Below, piece after piece: positions 1-9,060 of a DNA stretch of 64,000 nt. The notes under the pieces were generated by a model. That model was not told the origin of the DNA. It did no database searches and worked only from the letters and a program-made list of their open reading frames with translations. This DNA comes from Lachnospiraceae bacterium (lineage in GTDB: Bacteria > Bacillota > Clostridia > Lachnospirales > Lachnospiraceae): assembly GCA_028696165.1 (NCBI GenBank), contig JAQVHQ010000001.1, forward strand, positions 105,799 through 169,798. Reading direction: 5' to 3'. Position numbers and translations under genes: made by a program. Within the stretch, counting starts at the first letter, position 1. Each line of letters begins with the position of its first letter.

Positions 1-697
1 TACCTTTATACTTTGCAAGTTTATATGCGAATGCCAGAATAACAACCGCAATAATAATCAGATTAGCAAAAAATCCTCCGGCAGCTTTCACAGAATAGCC
101 TTTTTTAATTCTGGACTGACGTCCTAAAACAGAGGAAATAATAAATGCTGCCGCAATCAGAACTCCTGCCGCCATACAAGTAATATTAATCCCCTTACCG
201 CCAAAGAAATCCACTACATAGTAATTAAATAACTGTAAGAAACTATCCGGCATAGGAGCAATCGTACGTCCTTCCAATACAATATTAGATAGACCACGGA
301 ACATAAGCATACCTGCCAGAGTAACGATAAATGGTGGGATACGTACATATGCAATCCAGAATCCCTGCCATACACCGATAATCAAACCAACTAAAAGCAT
401 AATAAGCATTGCTAAAAATGGATTCATAGCGTTATCAACCATGAGTTTACCACCGATAGCACCTACCAGACATACTACAGAACCTACAGAAAGATCGATA
501 TTACCACCTGTCAGGATACAGAGTAACATACCTGTTGCCAATACGAAAACATATGCATTTTGTGCAATCAAGTTCGTAATGTTTTGTGGAGCGAGCATAC
601 TGCCCTTTGTCTGCCACGTAAAAAATGCTGTTACTAAAACCAGCGCAATAACCATTGTATATTTCTTTAAAATTGCTGAAATATTCGCCTTATTCAT
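1..697 (-). CDS. mmsB: Sugar ABC transporter permease, GguB/MmsB-like (partial)
   Basis: This is the inner-membrane permease of a monosaccharide ABC importer of the RbsC/GguB type. The gene reads off the left edge, so the C-terminus is missing. The visible part (about 232 residues) starts MNKANISAILKKY and holds several hydrophobic helices and the conserved family stretch LTGGNIDLSVGS. The ATG at 695-697 lies 4 nt after the stop of the ATPase gene, and its ribosome site (GGAGAATAG) is inside the ATPase 3' end, so the two are translationally coupled. With the upstream ATPase and binding protein it forms a ChvE-GguA-GguB-like operon. Substrate (xylose, arabinose, galactose or glucose) cannot be settled from sequence; the neighbouring xylulokinase points to a pentose. 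Confidence 0.9.
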   Translation of the reverse strand, partial: MNKANISAILKKYTMVIALVLVTAFFTWQTKGSMLAPQNITNLIAQNAYVFVLATGMLLCILTGGNIDLSVGSVVCLVGAIGGKLMVDNAMNPFLAMLIMLLVGLIIGVWQGFWIAYVRIPPFIVTLAGMLMFRGLSNIVLEGRTIAPMPDSFLQLFNYYVVDFFGGKGINITCMAAGVLIAAAFIISSVLGRQSRIKKGYSVKAAGGFFANLIIIAVVILAFAYKLAKYKG

Positions 698-701
698 TCC
701 A

Positions 702-2240
702 CTATTCTCCTTTGCTTGATTTTAAAATGCGGGACATGATTGCTTCCTGGGTAGCCTCTTTTGCATCCAGCTCTCCCACCATTTTGCCTTCATTCATTAT
801 GTAGATACGGTCTGACATACCAAGAACTTCAGGTAATTCAGATGAAATCATAATAACGGATTTTCCAGCCGCAACCAAATCATTAATAATACAGTATATT
901 TCGTATTTTGCCCCAACATCAATACCTCGTGTCGGCTCATCAAGAATCAGAATATCCGGTTCTGCAAACATCCATTTTGCAAGAAGTACCTTCTGCTGAT
1001 TTCCACCACTTAGATTCCCCACATTTTGTTCTACGGAAGGGCATTTTGTCTTTAATTTTCCACGATACTCTTCTGCGACATTGTATTCCTTGTCCAGATT
1101 AATCACGGTGTGCTTACTTACCCCTGCAAGATTTGCCAGCGTAGTATTTGTTTTAATAGAATTCGACAAAATCAGTCCATTTCCTTTTCTATCTTCTGTT
1201 ACATAAGCAATTTTATGATTAATAGCATCCCGGACATCTTTTAAATGCACTTCCTTACCATCAATCAATAATTGTCCTGTAATATTTTTTCCATAACTTT
1301 TTCCGAAAATGCTCATGGCAAGTTCTGTACGTCCGGCACCCATAAGACCTGAGATACCAACAACCTCACCTTTTCGAATATTCATATTTACATTTTTTAC
1401 AACCTGTTGTCCTGCATAGACCGGATGATCCACACACCAGTCTTTTACTTCCAGTGCCACATCACCTATTGCGACATTTTCCCGTTTTGGAAAACGGTCT
1501 GTTAAATCTCTTCCAACCATACCTTTAATAATACGATCCTCTGTAATCTGATCAACTTTTTTATCCAGGGTCTCTATAGTAGCGCCATCACGAATAACCG
1601 TAATCTTATCTGCTACATAAGATATTTCATTTAATTTATGAGAAATGATTATGGAGGTCATGCCCTGCTCTTTAAATTTCAACAGCAAATCCAGCAATGC
1701 CTGGGAATCATTTTCATTCAAAGATGATGTAGGTTCATCCAGTATGAGCAGTTTTGCATTTTTCGCCAATGCTTTGGCAATTTCTACCAGCTGCTGTTTA
1801 CCCGTGCCGAGTTCTTTAATCAAGGTCTGGGAAGATTCTTTTAATCCTACCTGACGAAGATATTTTTCAGACTCGCCATATGTGGTACTCCAGTCGATGG
1901 CAAAAGCTTTGCCTCTCTCATTTCCCAAATACATATTTTCACCAATACTCATATACGGAACCAGTGCCAGTTCCTGATGAATAATGACAATTCCTTTTTC
2001 TTCACTATCTTTAATCTTTGCAAATTTACAGATTTCTCCATTATATATAATGTCGCCTTCATAAGAACCATATGGATAAATGCCGCTAAGTACATTCATC
2101 AGTGTGGATTTTCCAGCTCCATTTTCGCCTACCAGCGCATGGATTTCGCCTTCTTCAACCTGCAGATTGACATTATCAAGTGCTTTTACACCCGGGAATG
2201 TTTTTGTGATATTTTTCATTTCCAGAATAATCTTTGCCAA
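702..2240 (-). CDS. mmsA: Sugar ABC transporter ATPase, GguA/MmsA-like
   Basis: Double-domain ATPase (512 aa) that powers a monosaccharide importer. The first nucleotide-binding domain has Walker [10 protein letters not shown] and Walker [11 protein letters not shown]; the second has the degenerate GLMGAGRTE loop, signature LSGGNQQKV and [10 protein letters not shown]. This N/C asymmetry is typical of the RbsA/XylG/GguA group, as is the length. The start is TTG at 2238-2240, preceded by a strong GGAGGGG ribosome site; no better ATG is in frame. It sits between the binding protein (upstream) and the permease (downstream) in one minus-strand operon. A stable hairpin in the gap before it may lower its expression relative to the binding protein. 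Confidence 0.95.
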   Translation of the reverse strand: MAKIILEMKNITKTFPGVKALDNVNLQVEEGEIHALVGENGAGKSTLMNVLSGIYPYGSYEGDIIYNGEICKFAKIKDSEEKGIVIIHQELALVPYMSIGENMYLGNERGKAFAIDWSTTYGESEKYLRQVGLKESSQTLIKELGTGKQQLVEIAKALAKNAKLLILDEPTSSLNENDSQALLDLLLKFKEQGMTSIIISHKLNEISYVADKITVIRDGATIETLDKKVDQITEDRIIKGMVGRDLTDRFPKRENVAIGDVALEVKDWCVDHPVYAGQQVVKNVNMNIRKGEVVGISGLMGAGRTELAMSIFGKSYGKNITGQLLIDGKEVHLKDVRDAINHKIAYVTEDRKGNGLILSNSIKTNTTLANLAGVSKHTVINLDKEYNVAEEYRGKLKTKCPSVEQNVGNLSGGNQQKVLLAKWMFAEPDILILDEPTRGIDVGAKYEIYCIINDLVAAGKSVIMISSELPEVLGMSDRIYIMNEGKMVGELDAKEATQEAIMSRILKSSKGE

Positions 2241-2309
2241 TTCTACCCCTCCTGTTCTTTCAAATTCACCGGAGACTTTATCTCCCTTTTTGCTTCTTTC
2301 AAGATAATG

Positions 2310-2332
2310 CAGGCGGGCTTATCACCCGCCTG
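2310..2332 (-). repeat. Stable hairpin between binding-protein and ATPase genes
   Basis: Perfect 8-bp GC-rich stem (CAGGCGGG/CCCGCCTG) with a 7-nt loop, just after the binding-protein stop codon. There is no T-run on the minus strand, so it is more likely a 3' mRNA stabiliser or partial block giving excess binding protein over ATPase, as is common in ABC operons, than a full terminator. Confidence 0.6.
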
Positions 2333-2347
2333 ACTATATTTTGCAAA

Positions 2348-3511
2348 TTATTTTAAATCATCTTCGGTATAGTATCCAGAATCGATTAACAATTCTTTGT
2401 AGTTATCTGCATCTGCAAATACTGGCTCGCAAAGGTAAGTAGGGATGATGCCTGTTCCATTATCATAAGATTCTGTATCATTAACTTCTGCTTCTCCGCC
2501 TGCCATAAGAGCATCTACCATTTTAACAGTCTGAGTTGCCAGTTCACGAGTATCTTTAAAGATTGACATTGACTGTTTTCCAGCGATCATATTCTTAACA
2601 TTTGCGATATCACAGTCCTGACCAGTGATGATTGGATAGTCACCTGTGTAAGCTGCTGCAAGTGAGTTTTCAACACCAAGTGCGGTAGAATCGTTTGAGC
2701 ATAATACTGCGTCTAATTTTGTTCCATCAGAGTAATTTGCTGCTAAGATTGCATCCATTCTTGCCTGAGCTGTCTCTGTTGACCAGTTTGCTGTTGCAAC
2801 TGTTGCGAAATCAACCTGTCCTGATTTTACTACTAATTTTCCTTCATCAATGTATGGCTGTAAGACATCCATTGCACCATTGTAGAAGAATTTTGCATTG
2901 TTATCACCCGGGTCACCGGTGAATACTTCAAGATTGAATGGACCTGCTGCATTATCCAGATCCAGATTATCTCTGATGTATTCGCCCTGTTTGGTTCCTA
3001 CCATATAGTTATCGAATGTTGCATAATAAGAAACAGCATCTGAATTCATAATCAAACGGTCATATGCGATAACAGGAATACCTGCGTCTTTTGCTGCTGC
3101 AAGTGGTGTTCCTAAAGATTCGCCATCGATAGAAGCGATAACTAATACCTGGCATCCATTAGAAACCATATTCTCAATCTGTGAAACCTGAGTAGCTACG
3201 TCATTACTTGCATACTGAATATCAACTTCATAGCCGGCATCTTTTAACTGCTGCTCCATGTTGCTTCCATCCTGATTCCAACGCTGCAGGTCTTTTGTAG
3301 GCATTGCTACACCAACTAATTTGCTTCCGCCTTCATCTGCTGCCGGTGCTGCTTCGTCAGCTGCGTCTGCACTTTCGTCTGCAGATTCTTCTGTAGATGC
3401 TGAACCACTGTCCGCTGTTGCTTCTGCACTCTCACCGGATGTACCACAACCTACTACTAAAGATGCAACCATTGTTGCTGCCAGTAAACTGCTAATCACT
3501 TTTTTCTTCAT
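2348..3511 (-). CDS. chvE: Sugar-binding lipoprotein, ChvE/XylF-like
   Basis: Periplasmic-binding-protein-like lipoprotein (387 aa) that captures sugar outside the cell for the GguAB-type importer. The N-terminus MKKKVISSLLAATMVASL ends in a lipobox (LVVGC), followed by an acidic A/E/S/D-rich linker of about 40 residues, then a type I sugar-binding fold (VGVAMPTKDLQRWNQDG near the start, ITGQDCDIANVKNMIAGKQ near the hinge). The ATG at 3509-3511 is chosen over an in-frame TTG 15 nt upstream because that TTG overlaps the GGGAGGT ribosome site. First gene of the importer operon; its promoter and probable regulator sites lie directly upstream. Close to ChvE/GguC and XylF in the overall pattern. 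Confidence 0.93.
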   Translation of the reverse strand: MKKKVISSLLAATMVASLVVGCGTSGESAEATADSGSASTEESADESADAADEAAPAADEGGSKLVGVAMPTKDLQRWNQDGSNMEQQLKDAGYEVDIQYASNDVATQVSQIENMVSNGCQVLVIASIDGESLGTPLAAAKDAGIPVIAYDRLIMNSDAVSYYATFDNYMVGTKQGEYIRDNLDLDNAAGPFNLEVFTGDPGDNNAKFFYNGAMDVLQPYIDEGKLVVKSGQVDFATVATANWSTETAQARMDAILAANYSDGTKLDAVLCSNDSTALGVENSLAAAYTGDYPIITGQDCDIANVKNMIAGKQSMSIFKDTRELATQTVKMVDALMAGGEAEVNDTESYDNGTGIIPTYLCEPVFADADNYKELLIDSGYYTEDDLK

Positions 3512-3550
3512 TTTACTACCTCCCAAATACGTTTGTTTTTTGTTAAATAA

Positions 3551-3579
3551 ATCATATCATCTATGAGTTTTTTCCTCAA
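3551..3579 (-). promoter_or_regulatory. Promoter of the sugar importer operon
   Basis: On the minus strand TTGAGG (complement of 3574-3579), a 17-nt spacer and TATGAT (complement of 3551-3556) make a good sigma-A promoter 40 nt upstream of the binding-protein start. The -35 hexamer is overlapped by a copy of a direct repeat that recurs 61 nt further upstream. Confidence 0.6.
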
Positions 3580-3648
3580 TAGGACATGTTTGCAGATGGA
3601 CTGCACATTTTTAACCAACAAAAAAAATGCCCTAAATCAATAGGACAT
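3576..3648 (-). promoter_or_regulatory. Two direct repeats, probable YesN-type regulator sites
   Basis: TCAATAGGACAT occurs twice (3576-3587 and 3637-3648), both in the same orientation and followed by similar TTTGC/TTTTTGCC tails. The proximal copy overlaps the -35 of the importer promoter. Direct repeats at this position are the classical arrangement for an AraC-type activator; the YesN-like regulator encoded next door is the obvious candidate. Role is inferred. Confidence 0.55.
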
Positions 3649-3699
3649 TTTTGCCACAATAAAATGCTACTGTGCAGATTGCATCTTCGTAAACGTTGT

Positions 3700-4746
3700 C
3701 TATTCTGATACATTTAAATAGACATCTTCTGCTGCATGAAATCCGCTGTCAGTGATAATACTCATATTTTTCTTCGTTACTGCTATGGGCTGAAGTGCTA
3801 TGTAGGGAACTTTATATTTGCCATCGCTGATTGTCTGATATTCACTGGTTACTTTCTGTCCCTTAATAAGGGCAACCGTCTCTTCTGCCGCTGTCTTTGC
3901 CAGTTCTTCCACAGGCTTGTATACCGTCATCGTCTGAGTACCTTCCACGATTCTCTGACATGCCGATAAATCTGCATCCTGACCCACAAGTGCAACCTGC
4001 CCCGCCATACGGTTTTCCGCCAATGCACGAAATGCCTGACTGGCCAAATCGTCATTGCCACACATGACCCCACAGATATCCCGTTCTTTTGTCAACCCGT
4101 CATTTACCCCGCTAAAGGCCTGCTCTGCCAGCCAGTTATCACAATAACTGGTATATACAATCTCCAGTGAACTCTCATCAATAATGCGGTGAAATCCCTC
4201 TTCTACCATCTTTACGTTATTATCCATAGGAGAACCATTAATCATGAAAATCTTTCCACCCTCCGGATGACTTTCTACCAAAGCCTCCGCCATCATCTCT
4301 CCCACGATCTCGTTGTCAAAGGATATGTACAAGTCAGATTTTGCATTCTGAATCAATCTGTCATAGCAAACCACATAGATACCCTGATTTTTCGCTTTTT
4401 GAACAGTTTCAGACAGTGCATCACAGTCAACTGCAACGATTACCAGTGCATCTACCCCCTTTTCAATGAGATATTCCAGCTGTGATATCTGCTGTTTGCT
4501 GTCTCCGTTTGCATTCTGCACATTGACATCAGCCCCCAGTTCTTTCGCTGTGGATACGAATACATCCCGGTCCCTCAGCCATCGCTCAATTACAAAAGAA
4601 TCAAAGCTTAAACCAATCTGCATCCTGCCATCTGTACCCTGTACAGCATCTTTTTCCTGTTCCTGACTTTCCCCACATCCACCTAGACTAAACAGTAAGG
4701 TCGTACAAAGGAGCAAAGTTAAACACCTTTTTATACCATCTCTCAT
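3700..4746 (-). CDS. Sugar-binding lipoprotein of the sensory operon
   Basis: Type I periplasmic-binding-protein homologue (348 aa) with a lipoprotein signal (LLLCTTLLFSLGGC) and body resembling the importer's own binding protein (IGLSFDSFVIERWLRDRD, VCYDRLIQNAKSDLYISFDNE, GQDADLSACQRIVEGTQTMTVYK). It is the last gene of an operon with a membrane-anchored binding protein, a YesM kinase and a YesN regulator, starting 3 nt after the regulator's stop. It may present ligand to the kinase or serve as an alternative receptor for the GguAB importer. It is a divergent paralogue of the 2348-3511 protein; no permease partner is adjacent. Confidence 0.85.
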   Translation of the reverse strand: MRDGIKRCLTLLLCTTLLFSLGGCGESQEQEKDAVQGTDGRMQIGLSFDSFVIERWLRDRDVFVSTAKELGADVNVQNANGDSKQQISQLEYLIEKGVDALVIVAVDCDALSETVQKAKNQGIYVVCYDRLIQNAKSDLYISFDNEIVGEMMAEALVESHPEGGKIFMINGSPMDNNVKMVEEGFHRIIDESSLEIVYTSYCDNWLAEQAFSGVNDGLTKERDICGVMCGNDDLASQAFRALAENRMAGQVALVGQDADLSACQRIVEGTQTMTVYKPVEELAKTAAEETVALIKGQKVTSEYQTISDGKYKVPYIALQPIAVTKKNMSIITDSGFHAAEDVYLNVSE

Positions 4747-4749
4747 TTT

Positions 4750-6354
4750 TTATGCCCCCATCATGTCATTATCCCTGTATTCACTCGGTGTAACTTCCAT
4801 ATACTTTTTAAATATACGGCTGAAATAATTCGGATCGCTGTATCCTGATTCCACACAGATTTCTTTAATACTTTTTTCAGTATTTTTCAGCAGTAATCTG
4901 GCATTTTTTATACGGATGGCAGTCAGATATTCAATGAAATTTTCACCCGTTTCTTCCTTAAAGAGTTTACTGAAGTAATATGGGCTGATATCTACCAGTT
5001 TTGATACATCATCCAACGATATATCTTTTTGAAAATTCTGCATTATATAGTTTTTCGCCTTTTCCACCAGGCTCTCGGACTGTTCTTCTTTACTGTTTTG
5101 CACATTACGACATACTTCTCTGATTTTATCCAGATACCACTGTTTTAGTTCATCGAGACTCTTTGCATTCAACACTTCTGCAAGATAATTGTGCCGATAG
5201 GTAAATCCATAGGTCATACCGCCATTTAAGAATGCAATCTTCTCACATTCCATAACAAATTCCAGCACCTTAATCTGAATATCCGGCATATAGTCCGGAT
5301 AGCTTAACACCATCCAGTCAAAAAACTGTGTTGCACAAGTCATGGTGTCTGCAGTTTTACCTTTTTCTACCATGGAGAACATCTTTTTCTCCAGATCGGC
5401 CGGATAATCCCCATCATAATCGCAGCCAATAGGAAGATCCTTGATATGCCCCACACTTCCCATACTTTCATTTACAGCTTTCAAAGATTCCATATAGGAT
5501 TCCCTCAGTTCAGCAAAAGGCTTTACAGCACCTATCCCGACACGAAACTTTACTTCCAGTCTCTCGCCCAGCTTACGTACCATACTGCGCGCCCGCTCGA
5601 TTATCTGAATTCGATCTTCATACTCTACAGTTCCAATACTCCTTGGAACAAACAGTATGATTCTGTTTGTCATAACTGGTCCAATTACGCACGAGAAAAA
5701 TTCTCGTATTAGTTCACGGCATTCTCCATAGAAAGACTGCGCCCGCACATTCATACCCACCACATTCTGATTGCGCTGTTCACTATCCGGTTCTTCTATC
5801 TGTAGTGTCATAATAAATCCGTAATCTTCCTTTATATCCAGCAATTCTTTATAGTGGTTATTATCATTTTCAAAATCCTCCTGTACAATCAGGTAATTGA
5901 TAAATCCATTTTCTATAATTGGAACTACCGTCTCTAATTTTTCCCGGATTTTTAAGTTATCGCTTCTCTTCTTGCGTTCCTGTTCTACGCAGTGCATAGC
6001 CTTCATCAAGACATCAAGTACGGTCTGCTTTTTAACCGGTTTCATAAGGTAATCCACCACACCCAGATTTATCGCCTCTTTCGCATAATCAAACTTATCA
6101 TAAGCAGAAATCACGATGAATAATACCGCACTGTTGAATTTGCGAATTTCCTTCATAGCTTCAATTCCATTGATTCCCGGCATTTGAATATCTATAAAGA
6201 TGATATCCGGATGATAAGTCTCCGCCAGTTCAATCACAGTCCGCCCACTCTTTGCAGTCTGAATCTCGCATTCTGCCGCATACTGGCTATTGATTATAGT
6301 ACGCAGTGATTCCAGCATAATTCCTTCATCGTCTGCTAATATGATTCGATACAT
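4750..6354 (-). CDS. YesN-like response regulator with AraC DNA-binding domain
   Basis: Cytoplasmic transcription regulator (534 aa). Residues 1-120 form a receiver domain (LADDEG acidic pocket, phospho-acceptor in DIIFIDIQMPG, K in MKPVKK); a long middle segment of about 300 residues follows, typical of the YesN family; the C-terminal 100 residues are an AraC/XylS double helix-turn-helix (ISLDDVSKLVDISPYYFSKLFKEETG and IKEICVESGYSDPNYFSRIFKK). The gene overlaps the kinase gene by 19 nt, so they are co-translated. The likely targets are the TCAATAGGACAT repeats in front of the importer operon. YesM/YesN systems generally control carbohydrate uptake. Confidence 0.93.
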   Translation of the reverse strand: MYRIILADDEGIMLESLRTIINSQYAAECEIQTAKSGRTVIELAETYHPDIIFIDIQMPGINGIEAMKEIRKFNSAVLFIVISAYDKFDYAKEAINLGVVDYLMKPVKKQTVLDVLMKAMHCVEQERKKRSDNLKIREKLETVVPIIENGFINYLIVQEDFENDNNHYKELLDIKEDYGFIMTLQIEEPDSEQRNQNVVGMNVRAQSFYGECRELIREFFSCVIGPVMTNRIILFVPRSIGTVEYEDRIQIIERARSMVRKLGERLEVKFRVGIGAVKPFAELRESYMESLKAVNESMGSVGHIKDLPIGCDYDGDYPADLEKKMFSMVEKGKTADTMTCATQFFDWMVLSYPDYMPDIQIKVLEFVMECEKIAFLNGGMTYGFTYRHNYLAEVLNAKSLDELKQWYLDKIREVCRNVQNSKEEQSESLVEKAKNYIMQNFQKDISLDDVSKLVDISPYYFSKLFKEETGENFIEYLTAIRIKNARLLLKNTEKSIKEICVESGYSDPNYFSRIFKKYMEVTPSEYRDNDMMGA

Positions 6355-7850
6355 CTTTGCTCCTCCTCACTAAGTGGAATACTAATCGTCACCTTAGTAC
6401 CCTGATTTGTTCCGTCACTCTCTATCCGAAAGAGATTTTTCTCCCCATAATACAACTGAAGACGATTTATTACATTGTTAAGACCAACCCCGGTAGAATC
6501 CTTCTGCGATTTATTGGCATGGATTTCTCCTGCATAAACTTCCTGAATTCTTTCTTTCGACATGCCTTTTCCATTGTCCTGTACACAGATTCTGATATAA
6601 TCATTTTCCTGGAAGATACTGAGGACAATAACCCCTTCCCACTCGATATCCCTGATACCATAATTGACTGCATTTTCCACAATAGGCTGTATGATCATAC
6701 TTGGAATCTTCTTAAATAATAGCGCAGAATCAACATTTTTCGAGAAATGTATGTCCCCTGCAAACCGTACATTCAAGATATATATATAATTATCCACCGA
6801 TTCCACTTCTTCTCCCAGTGTGGCATCATCTGACATTTTCTTAACATTATACCGGAAGAAATCTGCCATCCGCTCTATGAAAAGGCAGGTCTGTTCCGCG
6901 TCCTCCATCATGGCAAGCTGCGCCCCTGCATTGAGGGAATTAAACAAAAAATGGGGATTTATCTGTGCCTGAAGATACTTTAACTGGGCATCTTTAAGAT
7001 GAGTTTCCATAAGAAGTTCCTGCTCCTTCATAGCCTGTTCCTTCTCCATACTGTTACGGATCTGTATGATGTACTGACGGATGCTGGCAATCATTGTATT
7101 AAATGCATTGGTCACAATCGCCACTTCATCTTCTGAATCCGTCTGCAGCATAGGCACATCAAAATTCCCTGCCGCAACCTGATTGGCACTTTGCGCCAGA
7201 TTGCCTAATGGCTCTACGATATTTCTCGCCAGTCGGAGCAGAACCAGCATATTAATCAGCGTGATGCAGATTAATACCGTGGAACTTACAATTTCCATAT
7301 ATTTGAGTGACTGCACCAATAATTGATAACTGGTGGAATTCATCTTGAACGTCTCATTATTTAATTCATAAATCCAGTTATTGATATATTGATAGAGTTC
7401 CTTGCTCTTCTCATATCCTTCTTTATACTTCTCCACATTCCGTCCACGCTTTGCCTGCACGGTGTCCTGCAGCAAAGTCAGATAGGTATCTGACATATTA
7501 GCAATATTTTTCTCACGAAGCATCAGCTTGTTGTCGGAAGGCTGTCGATTTAACCCGGACAACTGATTTTGAAACTGCTGTTCCATGCGGTAATAGTTTT
7601 CCAGAGATGCTGAACTTTTGGTATTTAAATATTCATAAACGGACTGTTGCGTCTCTTCCAGTGTTTCCAGCAAATCATTTAAGTCTACATTGCTTGAATA
7701 TACCTGATCCACAAGTTCCATCTTATTATTAACTTCCACATACATAAAAAGATTGATCATAAACATAAAAAATGCCGTCAGCGTAAATGCAAGGATTAAT
7801 TTGAAACGTATAGACATTCGTGAGAACTTATTCATTATTTTAGAGATCAT
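6336..7850 (-). CDS. YesM-like sensor histidine kinase
   Basis: Membrane sensor kinase (504 aa). A transmembrane helix (about residues 17-37), an extracellular helical segment (about 38-180) with a second helix near 185-205, then a HAMP segment (LARNIVEPLGNLAQSANQVAAGNFDVPM), the His_kinase motif QAQINPHFLFNSLN with the phospho-acceptor His, and a C-terminal ATPase domain (N-box VENAVNYG, DNGKGMSKE, GVGLNNVINRL). The start ATG overlaps the stop of the upstream binding-protein gene (ATGA). Pairs with the YesN-like regulator. The extracellular part may contact the membrane-anchored binding protein encoded directly upstream, an arrangement known for sugar-sensing kinases in clostridia. Confidence 0.93.
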   Translation of the reverse strand: MISKIMNKFSRMSIRFKLILAFTLTAFFMFMINLFMYVEVNNKMELVDQVYSSNVDLNDLLETLEETQQSVYEYLNTKSSASLENYYRMEQQFQNQLSGLNRQPSDNKLMLREKNIANMSDTYLTLLQDTVQAKRGRNVEKYKEGYEKSKELYQYINNWIYELNNETFKMNSTSYQLLVQSLKYMEIVSSTVLICITLINMLVLLRLARNIVEPLGNLAQSANQVAAGNFDVPMLQTDSEDEVAIVTNAFNTMIASIRQYIIQIRNSMEKEQAMKEQELLMETHLKDAQLKYLQAQINPHFLFNSLNAGAQLAMMEDAEQTCLFIERMADFFRYNVKKMSDDATLGEEVESVDNYIYILNVRFAGDIHFSKNVDSALLFKKIPSMIIQPIVENAVNYGIRDIEWEGVIVLSIFQENDYIRICVQDNGKGMSKERIQEVYAGEIHANKSQKDSTGVGLNNVINRLQLYYGEKNLFRIESDGTNQGTKVTISIPLSEEEQRCIESY

Positions 7851-8857
7851 GAGTCCTCCTCCATATTCTGGTATTCCATAATATTGGATTGATTAATGCT
7901 CGTTAAATCCACACTGAAATAATCGCTGACATTTCCTATATTCCGATATTCTTCCAATGCCTCTACCCCATATGATCCAAGTTCTCTGGCATCCACCACC
8001 ATAGACATAGGTATATTATTCTTCTCTATAGCGGAGATAATAGTATCAGAGAGATAGTAACCTATAATCTGCACATCTCCCACGAGATTAAAATCCACCA
8101 CTGCCTGATAAGCCCGCTCTGTATCTGCCTCATTTAGGCAAATCAGCACATCTGGACGTTCTGATGCATTCATAAGCATGTCACGGATGATTTCTTCTGA
8201 ATCAAAGATATTCTGCGAACTGATACTCTGGCTGTTTACAACAGCTGTCTGATTATCTGCAAGTCCTTCCTGTAGCGTACTGTTAATCTGGGTAAATATC
8301 AGGTTGCTTGCGATATCCTTTTCCTCTTCATGAAGAAGCACCATCACACGATTCTCTCCCTCTTGAAGAAGCGGAAGTGCTGCAGTTCCATATTTTTGTC
8401 CCAACTGATAGCTATTCACACCCACATAACTCAGCCGTTTACAATTACTGCAGTCTTCTAGTACCGTCACAACAGGTATCCCTGCATCACTGGCCTCATC
8501 AATTGCATTTTGTACATTTCTGGTATCTTCCGGTTCTAATATAATCCCATCTACTTTCGCAGCAATGGCAATCTCTATGTAATCCACCAGTGTATAATTC
8601 TGCGAAGAATCTTCTCCAAGAAGTTCCACATAGGCACCTTCGTTTTCTGCTGTTTCACATGCACTTTTATATACTTCCTGCCAGAATTGACCTGAAGCAT
8701 TCAGAGAAATCATGACATAATGCCGGTCATATGTCATTCCTTTTGTCAGTTCATTGATTTTCAATGAATTGGTTATGTAGTTATAATATATGATACTGGC
8801 AACTGTCAGCAGTATCATGACTGAAATTCCAATAAAAACAGGCAGTTTTTTTCTCAT
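7847..8857 (-). CDS. Membrane-anchored sugar-binding sensor protein
   Basis: Periplasmic-binding-protein-fold protein (336 aa) held by an uncleaved N-terminal helix (PVFIGISVMILLTVASIIYY) with no lipobox. The body shows the RbsB-like pattern (YVMISLNASGQFWQEVYKSA, VDGIILEPEDTRNVQNAIDEA, GIPVVTV). It is the first gene of a four-gene operon (sensor, kinase, regulator, lipoprotein) and overlaps the kinase start by 4 nt. Given this coupling it is best read as a ligand-sensing partner of the YesM-like kinase, not a transport protein. A CxxC pair (EDCSNCKRL) is an odd local feature that might be a disulphide. Confidence 0.85.
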   Translation of the reverse strand: MRKKLPVFIGISVMILLTVASIIYYNYITNSLKINELTKGMTYDRHYVMISLNASGQFWQEVYKSACETAENEGAYVELLGEDSSQNYTLVDYIEIAIAAKVDGIILEPEDTRNVQNAIDEASDAGIPVVTVLEDCSNCKRLSYVGVNSYQLGQKYGTAALPLLQEGENRVMVLLHEEEKDIASNLIFTQINSTLQEGLADNQTAVVNSQSISSQNIFDSEEIIRDMLMNASERPDVLICLNEADTERAYQAVVDFNLVGDVQIIGYYLSDTIISAIEKNNIPMSMVVDARELGSYGVEALEEYRNIGNVSDYFSVDLTSINQSNIMEYQNMEEDS

Positions 8858-8896
8858 TTTTATAATTTGTCCTTATTTAATGTACGCCCTAAAAGG

Positions 8897-8939
8897 AATA
8901 GCGAACTATGATAATTTAATGGTATCACACTCCGCTATT
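8897..8939. terminator. Imperfect inverted repeat upstream of the sensor operon
   Basis: AATAGCGAACTATGATA and TATCACACTCCGCTATT form a 17-bp stem with a few mismatches, followed on the plus strand by TTTTTTC. No plus-strand gene ends here, so it may instead be a 5' structure or operator for the minus-strand sensor operon that starts at 8857. Confidence 0.4.
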
Positions 8940-9016
8940 TTTTCTATCGTATTATTTTGTTATTTTATGCATTATTTTATTATTTTTATTCTATCTGGCA
9001 ATATTTTTGATATTCA

Positions 9017-9034
9017 GATGGACTTTCGTCCATC
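9017..9034 (-). repeat. GNRA-type hairpin after xylB
   Basis: On the minus strand GATGGAC-GAAA-GTCCATC forms a perfect 7-bp stem closed by a GAAA tetraloop, 27 nt after the xylB stop codon. No T-run follows. It may protect the 3' end of the xylB transcript. Confidence 0.45.
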
Positions 9035-9060
9035 CCCTATATAGGAAGAACCTCCGCAGT

